Positions 1-6,288 of a stretch of 9,724 bases of DNA are shown piece after piece; positions within the stretch are counted from its first letter, which is position 1, and each line of letters starts with the position of its first letter. The position numbers and the translations under genes were made by a program. The notes below the pieces were generated by a model. It worked only from the letters and a program-made list of their open reading frames with translations. It ran no database searches and was not told the origin of the DNA. Source of the DNA: Thiobacillus sp. (GTDB taxonomy: Bacteria; Pseudomonadota; Gammaproteobacteria; Burkholderiales; Thiobacillaceae); NCBI GenBank assembly GCA_024710445.1, contig JANJUT010000217.1, positions 1-9,724 on the forward strand. Direction: 5' to 3'.

Positions 1-192
1 CTCGTCGTTGATGGGCTTGCCGGCAAATGCGCCATTGAGGTCGACCAGATGCAGGCGACGCGCGCCCAGGTCTTTCCAGTGACGCGCCATAGCCGCCGGA
101 TCTTCGGAAAACACGGTGGCCTTGTCCATTTCGCCTTGCTCGAGGCGCACGCAGTGGCCGTCTTTAAGGTCAATCGCAGGAATAATTAACAT
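1..192 (-). CDS. hisA: HisA, phosphoribosylformimino-5-aminoimidazole carboxamide ribotide isomerase (N-terminal part only)
   Basis: HisA is the cytoplasmic TIM-barrel isomerase that converts ProFAR to PRFAR in histidine synthesis, just before the HisH-HisF step. The 64 codons visible run from an ATG at 192 to the window edge with no stop, so the gene is cut. The start [12 protein letters not shown] is the family signature of the first barrel strand, with the expected catalytic aspartate at residue 8. The phosphate-binding region [16 protein letters not shown] follows at about residues 45-59 and is also typical. It is the fifth his gene on this strand, 31 nt after the hisH stop. No clear Shine-Dalgarno sequence is seen before its ATG, so its translation may depend on coupling to hisH. 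The family is normally about 245 residues, so roughly 180 residues lie outside the window. Confidence 0.95.
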   Translation of the reverse strand, partial: MLIIPAIDLKDGHCVRLEQGEMDKATVFSEDPAAMARHWKDLGARRLHLVDLNGAFAGKPINDE

Positions 193-223
193 GACTAATC
201 AGCAGGGTCGTACAGTAAAAGGG

Positions 224-910
224 TTAAGCGCAGGCAGCGCCAGTCATATCACAGGCAGTTTCAGTTTCACCTGGATTCCAGGTTACAAAATTGCCCAACA
301 GCGTCAATCCATCGTTACCACTTTTTTCCGGATGAAACTGCACAGCAAAAATATTCTTGGTCGCCACCGCGCAGGTGAACGGGAACGGGTAATGTGAAAA
401 CCCGGCAATCACCTCGGGCGTAGTCGGCTGCACGAAATAGCTGTGCACGAAATAGAAGCGCGCGCCTTCCTCGATGCCGACCCACAACGGATGGGGCAGC
501 GCCTGATGCACGTTGTTCCAGCCCATGTGCGGCACCTTCAATTTCTCGCCGGCCGCATCGTGCATCGCCTCATGCGGAAAACGCTGCACGCTGCCGGGCA
601 GTATCCCCAGGCAATCCGCATCACCTTCCTCACTGTGTTCGAACAGCACCTGCAATCCCATGCAGATGCCCAGGAAAGGCTTGTTGTGGGCCGCGTCGAC
701 GATCACCTGACGCAGCCCGCGTGCATCGATTTCACGCATGCAATCAGGCGCCGCACCCTGCCCCGGGAACACCACGCGCGTGGCTTCGGCAATCACGGCC
801 GGGTCGGACGTTATCACCACACTGGCAGCCGGTGCGACGTGCTCGATCGCCTTGGCAACCGAGCGCAGGTTGGCCATGCCGTAATCGATGATGGCGATAT
901 CGACACTCAC
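224..910 (-). CDS. hisH: HisH, glutamine amidotransferase subunit of imidazole glycerol phosphate synthase
   Basis: HisH hydrolyses glutamine and passes ammonia to HisF, which makes IGP and AICAR from PRFAR. The 228-residue protein is a class I glutamine amidotransferase. The N-terminal strand reads IAIIDYGMANLRSV, the oxyanion region PGQGA is at about residues 49-53, the nucleophile is Cys83 in GICMGLQ, and the other triad residues are His193 and Glu195 in QFHPEKS. The reading frame is open back to 988, but that extension would overlap hisB and matches nothing in the family. A GTG at 910, preceded 8 nt upstream by AAGAGG and giving V-S-V-D-I-A-I-I-D-Y, is the natural start. The gene starts 22 nt after the hisB stop. 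About 15 residues follow the usual end near LLGNFVTW, making it slightly longer than the common 200-215 residues. Partner hisF is not in the window. Confidence 0.96.
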   Translation of the reverse strand: MSVDIAIIDYGMANLRSVAKAIEHVAPAASVVITSDPAVIAEATRVVFPGQGAAPDCMREIDARGLRQVIVDAAHNKPFLGICMGLQVLFEHSEEGDADCLGILPGSVQRFPHEAMHDAAGEKLKVPHMGWNNVHQALPHPLWVGIEEGARFYFVHSYFVQPTTPEVIAGFSHYPFPFTCAVATKNIFAVQFHPEKSGNDGLTLLGNFVTWNPGETETACDMTGAACA

Positions 911-932
911 CGCGCAGCCCTCTTGTCGAAAC

Positions 933-1520
933 TCATAGGGCGCCTTTTGTCGAAGGCAGCACATCGCCCATGCGCAGATCAGGCTCAACTGCCATGCGCA
1001 GCGCCCGGCCGAACGCCTTGAAGATCGTTTCGGCCTGGTGGTGCGCGTTGATACCGCGCAGGTTGTCGATGTGCAGCGTCACCCCGGCGTGATTGATGAA
1101 GCCGCGGAAAAATTCCAGGAACAGGTCGACGTCGAATTCACCGATGCGCGCACGGGTGTAATCGACGTGATATTCCAGTCCCGGCCGGCCCGACAGATCG
1201 ATCACCACCCGCGACAGCGCTTCGTCGAGCGGGACATAGGCATGGCCGTAGCGGCGTATGCCCTTCTTGTCGCCGAGCGCCTGGGCGAAGGCCTGCCCCA
1301 GGGTAATGCCCGTGTCTTCCACGGTATGGTGTGCATCGATATGCAGATCACCCTTGGCCTGGATATCCAGGTCGATCAGACCGTGGCGCGCAATCTGATC
1401 CAGCATGTGATCGAGAAACGGCACACCCGTGGCGAGCGTGCTAGCGCCGGTGCCGTCGAGATTGAGGCTGACCGTGATCTGGGTTTCCAGGGTATTGCGG
1501 GTAACTTGGGCGGTGCGCAT
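933..1520 (-). CDS. hisB: HisB, imidazoleglycerol-phosphate dehydratase (monofunctional)
   Basis: HisB dehydrates imidazole glycerol phosphate to imidazole acetol phosphate, the substrate of HisC. The 195-residue protein matches the monofunctional dehydratase; there is no N-terminal histidinol-phosphate phosphatase domain as in the E. coli fusion, so the phosphatase must be encoded elsewhere. The two manganese-binding repeats are clear: [10 protein letters not shown] with His64, His65 and Glu68, and [17 protein letters not shown] with His160, His161 and Glu164. The substrate-binding segment [10 protein letters not shown] at about residues 31-40 is also intact. The ATG at 1520 gives the family's usual beginning ([12 protein letters not shown]). 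It follows the hisC stop by 30 nt, and no good Shine-Dalgarno sequence is visible in that gap. Confidence 0.97.
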   Translation of the reverse strand: MRTAQVTRNTLETQITVSLNLDGTGASTLATGVPFLDHMLDQIARHGLIDLDIQAKGDLHIDAHHTVEDTGITLGQAFAQALGDKKGIRRYGHAYVPLDEALSRVVIDLSGRPGLEYHVDYTRARIGEFDVDLFLEFFRGFINHAGVTLHIDNLRGINAHHQAETIFKAFGRALRMAVEPDLRMGDVLPSTKGAL

Positions 1521-1550
1521 GGCGTTTGAAATTAAGGCTGTAATCGGATT

Positions 1551-2615
1551 CTAGCAGGCCACAATCGCTTTCAACGCGTCGACCAGTGCATTACATTGCG
1601 CATCGGTTCCCACGGTGATGCGCAAAAACGGTGCAATCCGGGCCGGACGCATGAAATGACGCACGATGATGCTGCGCTCACGCAGGGCCGCCGTCAGCGC
1701 GGCACCCTCGTGTGCCGGGTGGCGGGCAAAGATGAAATTGGCGGCGGAAGGCAGCACCTCGAATCCCATTGCCCGCATCGCGTCCACCAGCCGGGTGCGG
1801 GTAGCTACCACCTGGGTGCAAAGCGATTCGAAATAAGCATGATCTTCGATTGAAGCCAATGCCCCCGCCTGAGCGAAGCGATCCAGCGGATAGGAATTGA
1901 AACTGTCCTTCACCCGGTTCAGCGCCTCGACCAGATGCGGCTGACCGATGGCGTAGCCCACGCGCAATCCCGCCAGCGCATGCGACTTGGACAGGGTGCG
2001 CACCACCAGCAGTTGCGGATAACGCGCCACCAGTCCGATTGCCGATTCGCCGCCAAAGTCGATGTAGGCTTCGTCGATCACCACCACCGAACCGGGATTG
2101 CCGGCGAGCAGGCGTTCGATCTCACTCAATGCCAGCAGGCACCCGGTCGGTGCGTTGGGGTTGGGGAAAATCACGCCGCCGTTGGGCGTCAGGTAATCGT
2201 CAACCCGGATCTCGAACGACTCGCTGAGCGGGATTGTTCGATGGGCGATTTCGTATAGCCCGCAATACACCGGATAAAAACTGTAAGTAATGTCCGGAAA
2301 CAGGATCGGCCGGTCGTGCTTCAGCAGCGCCATGAAGGCATGCGCCAGCACCTCGTCGGAGCCATTGCCGACAAAAACCTGATCGGCCGTTACACCATGG
2401 AACGCGGCGATACCCGCGCGCAGCCGGTCCGATCCAGGGTCGGGGTACAGGCGCAGGGTCTCGGCGGCCTCGGCGCGCACCACCTCCAGCACCCGCGGGC
2501 TGGGGCCATAGGGGTTTTCATTGGTATTGAGTTTGACCAGGTTGGTCAGCTTGGGCTGCTCGCCCGGCACATAGGGCGTCAGTCCGCGCACCACGGCACT
2601 CCAGTATTGGCTCAT
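1551..2615 (-). CDS. hisC: HisC, histidinol-phosphate aminotransferase
   Basis: HisC is a PLP-dependent class I/II aminotransferase that converts imidazole acetol phosphate and glutamate to histidinol phosphate. The 354-residue length is normal. The N-terminal [12 protein letters not shown] (about residues 29-40) is the HisC signature. GNGSDEVL (about 83-90) binds the PLP phosphate, Asn154 lies in NPNAPTG, and Asp181 and Tyr184 lie in VIDEAYIDF. Lys210 in [17 protein letters not shown] is the Schiff-base lysine, Arg218 is in the GLRVGY loop, and Arg332 in FLRITVGT is the substrate carboxylate-binding arginine. It starts 13 nt after the hisD stop. An ATG with no obvious ribosome site suggests coupling to hisD. 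A paralogue for other aromatic amino acids is possible in principle, but the location in a his operon settles the role. Confidence 0.97.
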   Translation of the reverse strand: MSQYWSAVVRGLTPYVPGEQPKLTNLVKLNTNENPYGPSPRVLEVVRAEAAETLRLYPDPGSDRLRAGIAAFHGVTADQVFVGNGSDEVLAHAFMALLKHDRPILFPDITYSFYPVYCGLYEIAHRTIPLSESFEIRVDDYLTPNGGVIFPNPNAPTGCLLALSEIERLLAGNPGSVVVIDEAYIDFGGESAIGLVARYPQLLVVRTLSKSHALAGLRVGYAIGQPHLVEALNRVKDSFNSYPLDRFAQAGALASIEDHAYFESLCTQVVATRTRLVDAMRAMGFEVLPSAANFIFARHPAHEGAALTAALRERSIIVRHFMRPARIAPFLRITVGTDAQCNALVDALKAIVAC

Positions 2616-2628
2616 CGGTCAGGCCGGC

Positions 2629-3933
2629 TCACTTGTGGACCAAACGGTATTCAGCGGAACGCGCGTGTGCCTGCAGGCCTTCGCCATAGGCCAGCGTGGC
2701 GGCGATCTTGCCCAGTGTCTGCGCACCTGCCTGCGACACGTGAATCAAACTGCTGCGTTTCTGGAAATCATAAACGCCCAGCGGTGACGAGAAGCGTGCG
2801 GTGCGCGAAGTGGGCAGCACGTGATTCGGACCGGCGCAATAATCCCCCAGCGACTCGCAGGTATTCTTGCCCATGAAGATCGCACCGGCATGGCGCAGTT
2901 TCGGCAACAGCGCGTCCGGGTCGGCAATCGATAGTTCCAGGTGTTCTGGTGCAATGGTGTTCGAAATCACCGCCGCATCGTCGAGGTCGCGCGTCTTGAT
3001 GAGCGCACCACGATTGGTCAAAGATGTACGGATCACTTCGCTACGCGGCATTTCTTCGATCAGTTTGTCGATCGCCGCCGCCACCGCGTCCAGATAGGCC
3101 GCATCCGGCGACAACAGGATCGACTGTGCCATTTCGTCGTGTTCGGCCTGCGAAAACAAGTCCATCGCCACCCATTCCGCCGGGGTGCTGCCATCGGCTA
3201 TCACCAGGATTTCCGACGGGCCGGCGATCATGTCGATACCCACCGTGCCGAACACCCGGCGCTTGGCTGCAGCCACGTAGGCGTTGCCGGGGCCCACGAT
3301 CTTGTCCACCTGCGGCACGGTCTCGGTGCCATAGGCCAGCGCCGCTACCGCCTGCGCCCCGCCGATGGTGAACACACGGTCCACCCCGACAATCGCAGCC
3401 GCCGCCAGCACCAGCTGATTCTGTTCGCCCCCCGGCGTTGGCACCACCATGATGAGCTCGCCGACACCGGCCACCTTGGCCGGAATTGCGTTCATCAGTA
3501 CGGATGAGGGATACGCGGCCTTGCCGCCCGGCACATACAGACCAACGCGGTCAAGCGGGGTGATCTTCTGCCCCAGCACCGTGCCATCATCCTCGGTGTA
3601 GGTCCACGAATCCTGGGTTTGTTTCTCGTGATAGCGGCGCACCCGGTCTGCGGCGGCTTCCAGCGCCAGGCGGGTATCGGCCGGCAATTGTGTGAGCGCA
3701 TCCTGCAACTGGGCTGCTGTCAATTCCAGGCTGGCCAGCGAGTCCGCGGGCAAGCGGTCGAAACGCTCGGTGTACTCAAGCACTGCAGCATCACCCCGCT
3801 TTTTCACATCATGCAGGATCCCGGCAACCGTCTGTTCGATAGCGGCATCGGCAGCATCATCAAATTGCAACAAACGGGCAAGGCATGCCTTAAAATCAGG
3901 CTGCATGCTATCAAGTCGGGTGAGCGTAACCAC
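2629..3933 (-). CDS. hisD: HisD, histidinol dehydrogenase
   Basis: HisD is the zinc-dependent NAD+ enzyme that oxidises histidinol to histidine through histidinal, the last two steps of the pathway. The 434 residues match the usual length. Zinc ligands by comparison with the E. coli enzyme are Gln262 and His265 (FSQAEHDE), Asp364 ([11 protein letters not shown]) and His423 ([12 protein letters not shown]). The catalytic pair Glu330-His331 lies in IAPEHLEL. The NAD-binding segment VGPGNAYV (about 213-220) and MIAGPSE (about 235-241) are intact. The start is taken as GTG at 3933, because GGAG lies 10 nt upstream and the N-terminus fits the family; an in-frame ATG at 3906 is possible but has no ribosome site. 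It is the first gene of the his operon here. Unlike many related operons, hisG does not precede it; the next gene upstream is divergent. Confidence 0.97.
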   Translation of the reverse strand: MVTLTRLDSMQPDFKACLARLLQFDDAADAAIEQTVAGILHDVKKRGDAAVLEYTERFDRLPADSLASLELTAAQLQDALTQLPADTRLALEAAADRVRRYHEKQTQDSWTYTEDDGTVLGQKITPLDRVGLYVPGGKAAYPSSVLMNAIPAKVAGVGELIMVVPTPGGEQNQLVLAAAAIVGVDRVFTIGGAQAVAALAYGTETVPQVDKIVGPGNAYVAAAKRRVFGTVGIDMIAGPSEILVIADGSTPAEWVAMDLFSQAEHDEMAQSILLSPDAAYLDAVAAAIDKLIEEMPRSEVIRTSLTNRGALIKTRDLDDAAVISNTIAPEHLELSIADPDALLPKLRHAGAIFMGKNTCESLGDYCAGPNHVLPTSRTARFSSPLGVYDFQKRSSLIHVSQAGAQTLGKIAATLAYGEGLQAHARSAEYRLVHK

Positions 3934-3962
3934 AGGAATCCATCTCCAAAAACGTGAGGCCG

Positions 3963-3968
3963 ATTGTA
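3963..3968 (-). promoter_or_regulatory. Candidate -10 element (TACAAT) for the hisD-C-B-H-A operon
   Basis: Read on the minus strand, TACAAT matches the sigma-70 -10 consensus TATAAT at five of six positions and lies about 30 nt upstream of the hisD GTG. That would give a short leader of roughly 20-25 nt containing the GGAG ribosome site. No convincing -35 hexamer lies 16-18 nt further upstream, where the sequence is GC-rich, so the promoter may be weak or activator-dependent. No his leader peptide with a run of histidine codons is visible, so classical histidine attenuation is unlikely here. Position and hexamer are seen; function is inferred. Confidence 0.4.
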
Positions 3969-4034
3969 CCGTTATTTAATGTCCCACCGCGCCCGACCCG
4001 GATCGGCCAGACAATAGCCACACCCATTCCGGAA

Positions 4035-4051
4035 GTTAGACAAAGTCTAGA
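4035..4051. promoter_or_regulatory. ICE-like palindrome, candidate operator of the Irr-like regulator
   Basis: The 13-bp core TAGAC-AAA-GTCTA (4037-4049) is a perfect inverted repeat with a 3-nt spacer. Extended to 17 bp, it agrees at 10 of 14 specified positions with the iron control element TTTAGAA-N3-TTCTAAA, as I recall the consensus for the rhizobial Irr protein. The arms differ only at the innermost and outermost bases. It ends 12 nt before the ATG of an Irr-like gene, in the region shared with the divergent hisD promoter. This position suggests autoregulation. The palindrome is directly visible; its use as an Irr operator is inference. Confidence 0.5.
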
Positions 4052-4055
4052 TTAT

Positions 4056-4064
4056 TGATTATCA
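4056..4064. promoter_or_regulatory. Second palindrome TGAT-T-ATCA, part of a Fur-box-like stretch
   Basis: A perfect 9-bp palindrome, TGAT-T-ATCA, ends on the first base of the regulator's ATG. The surrounding 19 bp (4051-4069) match the classical Fur box GATAATGATAATCATTATC at 12 of 19 positions, almost all of them in the centre. It lies 6 nt downstream of the ICE-like palindrome. It could be a Fur or Irr contact that blocks transcription or ribosome loading, or simply AT-rich promoter sequence. The palindrome is seen; function is speculative. Confidence 0.3.
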
Positions 4065-4483
4065 TGAAAAATATGCATTACACGCGCGACAATATGGCCG
4101 AACTTCTGCGCGGCCACGACATCAACCCGACCCACCAGCGGATCGAGATCGCGCACGCCTTGTTTTCACGCCAGGAACACCTCTCGGCCGACCAGGTCAT
4201 GGCGATCGTCAACACCCGTCACTCTGAAACCTCCAAAGCGACGGTCTACAACACGCTCAAGCTGTTTTTGGAGAAAAGGCTGATACGCGAGTTGATTGTT
4301 GACCCCAGCAAGGTGTTTTACGATCCCAACACCACCCCGCATCACCACATTTATGAAATCGACAGCGGCAAGATGTCCGACATCGATGCCGATCAGGTAA
4401 AGATAACCGGCCTGCCGCCGTTGCCTGACAATATGGTGACCGAAGGCATCGATCTCATTGTGCGCATCCGCAACAAAAACTGA
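4064..4483 (+). CDS. Fur-superfamily regulator, Irr-like (cysteine-free, HHH motif)
   Basis: This 139-residue protein has a Fur-family winged helix: INPTHQRIEIAHALF at about residues 20-34, then ADQV and the recognition segment KATVYNTLKLFLEKRLIREL at about 58-77. The second half holds PSKVFYDPNTTPHHHIYEI with three histidines at 93-95, then IDLIVRIRNK at the end. That arrangement (HHH followed by an aromatic residue, a short C-terminus ending in VVRIRxK) is the pattern of rhizobial Irr rather than of Fur, Zur or PerR. The protein contains no cysteine, so the CxxC structural zinc sites of Fur/PerR and the GCPWHD heme regulatory motif of Bradyrhizobium Irr are both absent. The start is set at ATG 4064; an in-frame TTG at 4055 and ATG at 4073 are alternatives, and none has a clear ribosome site. 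It is divergent from hisD and 16 nt upstream of a DUF2007 gene. Iron or heme sensing is inferred from family. Confidence 0.85.
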   Translation: MKNMHYTRDNMAELLRGHDINPTHQRIEIAHALFSRQEHLSADQVMAIVNTRHSETSKATVYNTLKLFLEKRLIRELIVDPSKVFYDPNTTPHHHIYEIDSGKMSDIDADQVKITGLPPLPDNMVTEGIDLIVRIRNKN

Positions 4484-4499
4484 TTCCGCCCGCCCGTCC

Positions 4500-4808
4500 A
4501 TGAAACGGGTTCACATTGCCCCCACCCTGCTTGACGCCCAACTGGCTGCCGATGCGCTATCCAGCCTGGGGATCGTAACCCATATCCTGAATGCCAGCGC
4601 TGCCGGCGCATTGGGTGAGCTGCCCTTCATGCAGGCCCAGCCTGAAGTGTGGGTTGATGACGATGCGCAGGAAGCACGTGCACGTGAAGCCTTGACGGGA
4701 TTGCGCGACGCGCAACCACGCGATGAAAAAATCTGCCCGCATTGCAGCGAGCACAATCCGGGCAATTTCTTGAGTTGCTGGCACTGCGGCAGCGCATTGC
4801 CCGGTTGA
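4500..4808 (+). CDS. DUF2007-type small protein with C-terminal zinc ribbon
   Basis: This 102-residue protein has two parts. Residues 1-68 resemble DUF2007 proteins ('putative signal transducing protein'): MKRVHIAPTLLDAQLAADAL, then an exposed loop and EVWVDDDAQEARAREAL, a compact alpha/beta fold like the PII/ACT type. Residues 79-96 form a zinc ribbon, CPHC-x10-CWHC, ending in a short GSALPG tail. No membrane segment is seen. The ATG at 4500 was chosen over an upstream in-frame ATG at 4458, which lies inside the preceding gene and adds residues unlike the family. It begins 16 nt after the Irr-like gene on the same strand, so the two are probably co-transcribed. Its biochemical function is not known; the context only hints at a link with metal or heme homeostasis. 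It ends 11 nt from the convergent gene at 4820. Confidence 0.75.
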   Translation: MKRVHIAPTLLDAQLAADALSSLGIVTHILNASAAGALGELPFMQAQPEVWVDDDAQEARAREALTGLRDAQPRDEKICPHCSEHNPGNFLSCWHCGSALPG

Positions 4809-4819
4809 ACAGACGCGAT

Positions 4820-5188
4820 TCAGGACGCCTGCGGATCCTTGTTCAGTGTCTCGAGATGCGTCTGGTACTGGCGAACGAAAATCCGTTCCAACTCGTCAAT
4901 GGCCTCGATCGCAGGCACACCATGAATCAGATGACGGGTCATCTGTGCTGATGCTTCATGAAAGACCTGGTTGCGTTCCAGCATCGGGTAAGTCTGCATC
5001 AAACGCTGAATTGCTTTCACGACATTTTCCTGCTCGGGACGCGGGATCGACAGCGGTTCACTGGGCGGCGCAGAAGCGGCTTCAGCCCCTTCCTTACCCG
5101 CCAGAAAATCGGCGTAATCCAGCAAAGCCTGCTGTCGTGATTCCGATAATGCCCTGAAAATGGACAGCAGGCGCTTGCTGTCACGCAT
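4820..5188 (-). CDS. Unrecognised 122-residue protein coupled to lysR
   Basis: I do not recognise a named family. The 122-residue protein is predicted to be soluble, with no signal peptide, membrane segment or cysteine. Residues 1-30 form an amphipathic helical stretch (RLLSIFRALSESRQQALLDY), followed by a low-complexity Ala/Pro/Ser linker at about 31-52. A second helical block at about 53-112 contains VVKAIQRLMQTYPMLERN and AIEAIDELERIFVRQY. The ATG at 5188 lies inside the last codons of the LysR gene, giving an 8-nt overlap, so translation is probably coupled; two TTG codons just upstream in frame are less likely starts. The pairing suggests a role with the regulator or simple co-transcription. 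The C-terminal block looks like a conserved uncharacterised betaproteobacterial protein, but this is from memory and uncertain. Confidence 0.7.
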   Translation of the reverse strand: MRDSKRLLSIFRALSESRQQALLDYADFLAGKEGAEAASAPPSEPLSIPRPEQENVVKAIQRLMQTYPMLERNQVFHEASAQMTRHLIHGVPAIEAIDELERIFVRQYQTHLETLNKDPQAS

Positions 5189-6131
5189 CAACAATGCGTC
5201 CTTTGGCCGTGCGTTTCTGCGGTTTCAAAGCGACATTGCATTGCTGGAATTTGTTGTCGGCAAAACTGATGAAAGCGTCGAGCAGCTTGCTGCGGAATTT
5301 TTCCGGTGCGTACACCATGGTCAGCTCGCGCGTCAGCCTGGGTTCCAGTTGCACAGCGACCAGGGTGCCGAGTTGCAGTTCCTTGTTGACCGTGGATGCA
5401 GACATGATGGCCACTCCGAGATTGGCCTCGACCGCGCCCTTGATCGCCTCGCGGCTCCCCAGTTCCATCTCGATATGCAGATCATCCGGGTTGACGCCAT
5501 TGTCCTTGAAGAAATCGTCCACCACCTCCCGCGTACCCGATCCATGCTCGCGTGACACGTAGGGCTGCTCGGCGATTTCGCGCGCAGTCACGCTTCCACG
5601 CGAAGCCATTGGATGATTGGGTGAGCAAATCATCACCAGTTCATCGTCGCAGCATGCCAGCGTTGTCAGAATGGGAATATGCGATGGCGCTTCGATCAGG
5701 CCGACGTCAAGCGAATGGTCCGCCACCTTGGCGGCCACGGTTTCCGAGTTGGCAACGGTAAGCTGCGCCTGCACTTGCGGGAAACGCTGCTTGAACTCGC
5801 CCAGAATGCGCGGCAACAGATATTCGGCGATGGTCGTCGATGCCCCGATCATCAGGGGCCCGGTCACCTGCCCTGTCAACTCGCCCACCCGTGCGTCCAT
5901 CTCCGCCGTCAGGGCGAGAATGCGCTCGGCATAGCCCAGCACCAGATCTCCCGCCAGCGTCAGGGAAATCTTGCCATGGCTCCGTTCAAACAAACGGGTA
6001 TTGAAGTGCTCTTCCAGTTGCTTGACCTGAAAAGTCACGGCAGGCTGGGTCATGTACAGAATGTCGGCAGCCTTGGTAAAGCTGAGCTGCTTGGCAACGG
6101 TGTAGAATACTTGAAGTCTGCGGTCGGCCAT
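5181..6131 (-). CDS. LysR-type transcriptional regulator, CysL/YeiE-like subgroup
   Basis: This 316-residue DNA-binding regulator starts with a LysR winged helix at residues 1-60 (LQVFYTVAKQLSFTKAADIL, then MTQPAVTFQVKQLEEHF), followed by a linker helix and a periplasmic-binding-type effector domain at about 90-295. The segments GASTTIAEYLLPRIL, VANSETVAAKVADHSLDVGLIEAP, EHGSGTREVVDDF and MELGSREAIKGAVEANLGV closely follow the pattern of YeiE/CysL-type regulators, which in other bacteria are linked to sulfite or sulfur metabolism. CbbR is a more distant alternative. GGGGA close upstream of the ATG supports the start. It is divergent from lplT (157 bp apart), and LysR regulators often control a divergent neighbour and themselves. 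Its 3' end overlaps the next gene. The true effector and targets cannot be read from the sequence. Confidence 0.92.
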   Translation of the reverse strand: MADRRLQVFYTVAKQLSFTKAADILYMTQPAVTFQVKQLEEHFNTRLFERSHGKISLTLAGDLVLGYAERILALTAEMDARVGELTGQVTGPLMIGASTTIAEYLLPRILGEFKQRFPQVQAQLTVANSETVAAKVADHSLDVGLIEAPSHIPILTTLACCDDELVMICSPNHPMASRGSVTAREIAEQPYVSREHGSGTREVVDDFFKDNGVNPDDLHIEMELGSREAIKGAVEANLGVAIMSASTVNKELQLGTLVAVQLEPRLTRELTMVYAPEKFRSKLLDAFISFADNKFQQCNVALKPQKRTAKGRIVDA

Positions 6132-6142
6132 AAATCCCCGTC

Positions 6143-6282
6143 CCCGGGTCAGAAAAGTTTTTTATTCAACCACAAACCCGCCCGTGTTGATACATTCCCA
6201 ATACCAAGTTGCTGTAATCGCTGAGCTTTCGCCCGCGCCACACACGACTCCATACACGGCATTCCGCCGATCCTGACCCGGG
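6143..6282. repeat. Exact 10-bp inverted repeat bounding the lysR-lplT intergenic region
   Basis: CCCGGGTCAG at 6143-6152 is matched by its exact complement CTGACCCGGG at 6273-6282. The arms sit 11 nt from the lysR start codon and 6 nt from the lplT start codon. Because the genes diverge, both transcripts carry the same sense sequence CTGACCCGGG just before translation starts. The 120 bp between the arms should hold both promoters. It contains a second, loose pair, TCAAC at 6166-6170 and GTTGA at 6186-6190, but no convincing LysR box or sigma-70 hexamer pair with standard spacing. The arms are too far apart for a simple hairpin. Confidence 0.6.
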
Positions 6283-6288
6283 CAGATA

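Noticed and set aside
911..988. Upstream ATG at 988 for hisH
   Set aside because: It would overlap hisB by 56 nt and add residues not found in the family. The GTG at 910 has a ribosome site and gives the conserved N-terminus.
443..1021. Plus-strand open frame of 192 codons across hisH and the end of hisB
   Set aside because: It is antisense to two intact his genes, is Arg/His-rich and has no domain or ribosome site.
2941..3507. Plus-strand open frame of 188 codons inside hisD
   Set aside because: It is antisense to hisD, whose zinc and catalytic residues are all intact, and the composition is that of a shadow frame. The same holds for the frames at 1038-1529, 2316-2876 and 8479-8907.
3991..4010. 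GC-rich imperfect palindrome around cccggatcgg as a hisD operator or terminator
   Set aside because: The arms are imperfect, no T run follows on either strand, and similar GC-rich near-palindromes are expected by chance at this base composition.
4055..4063. TTG at 4055 as start of the Irr-like regulator
   Set aside because: It adds only three residues, is a rare start codon with no ribosome site, and an ATG follows directly.
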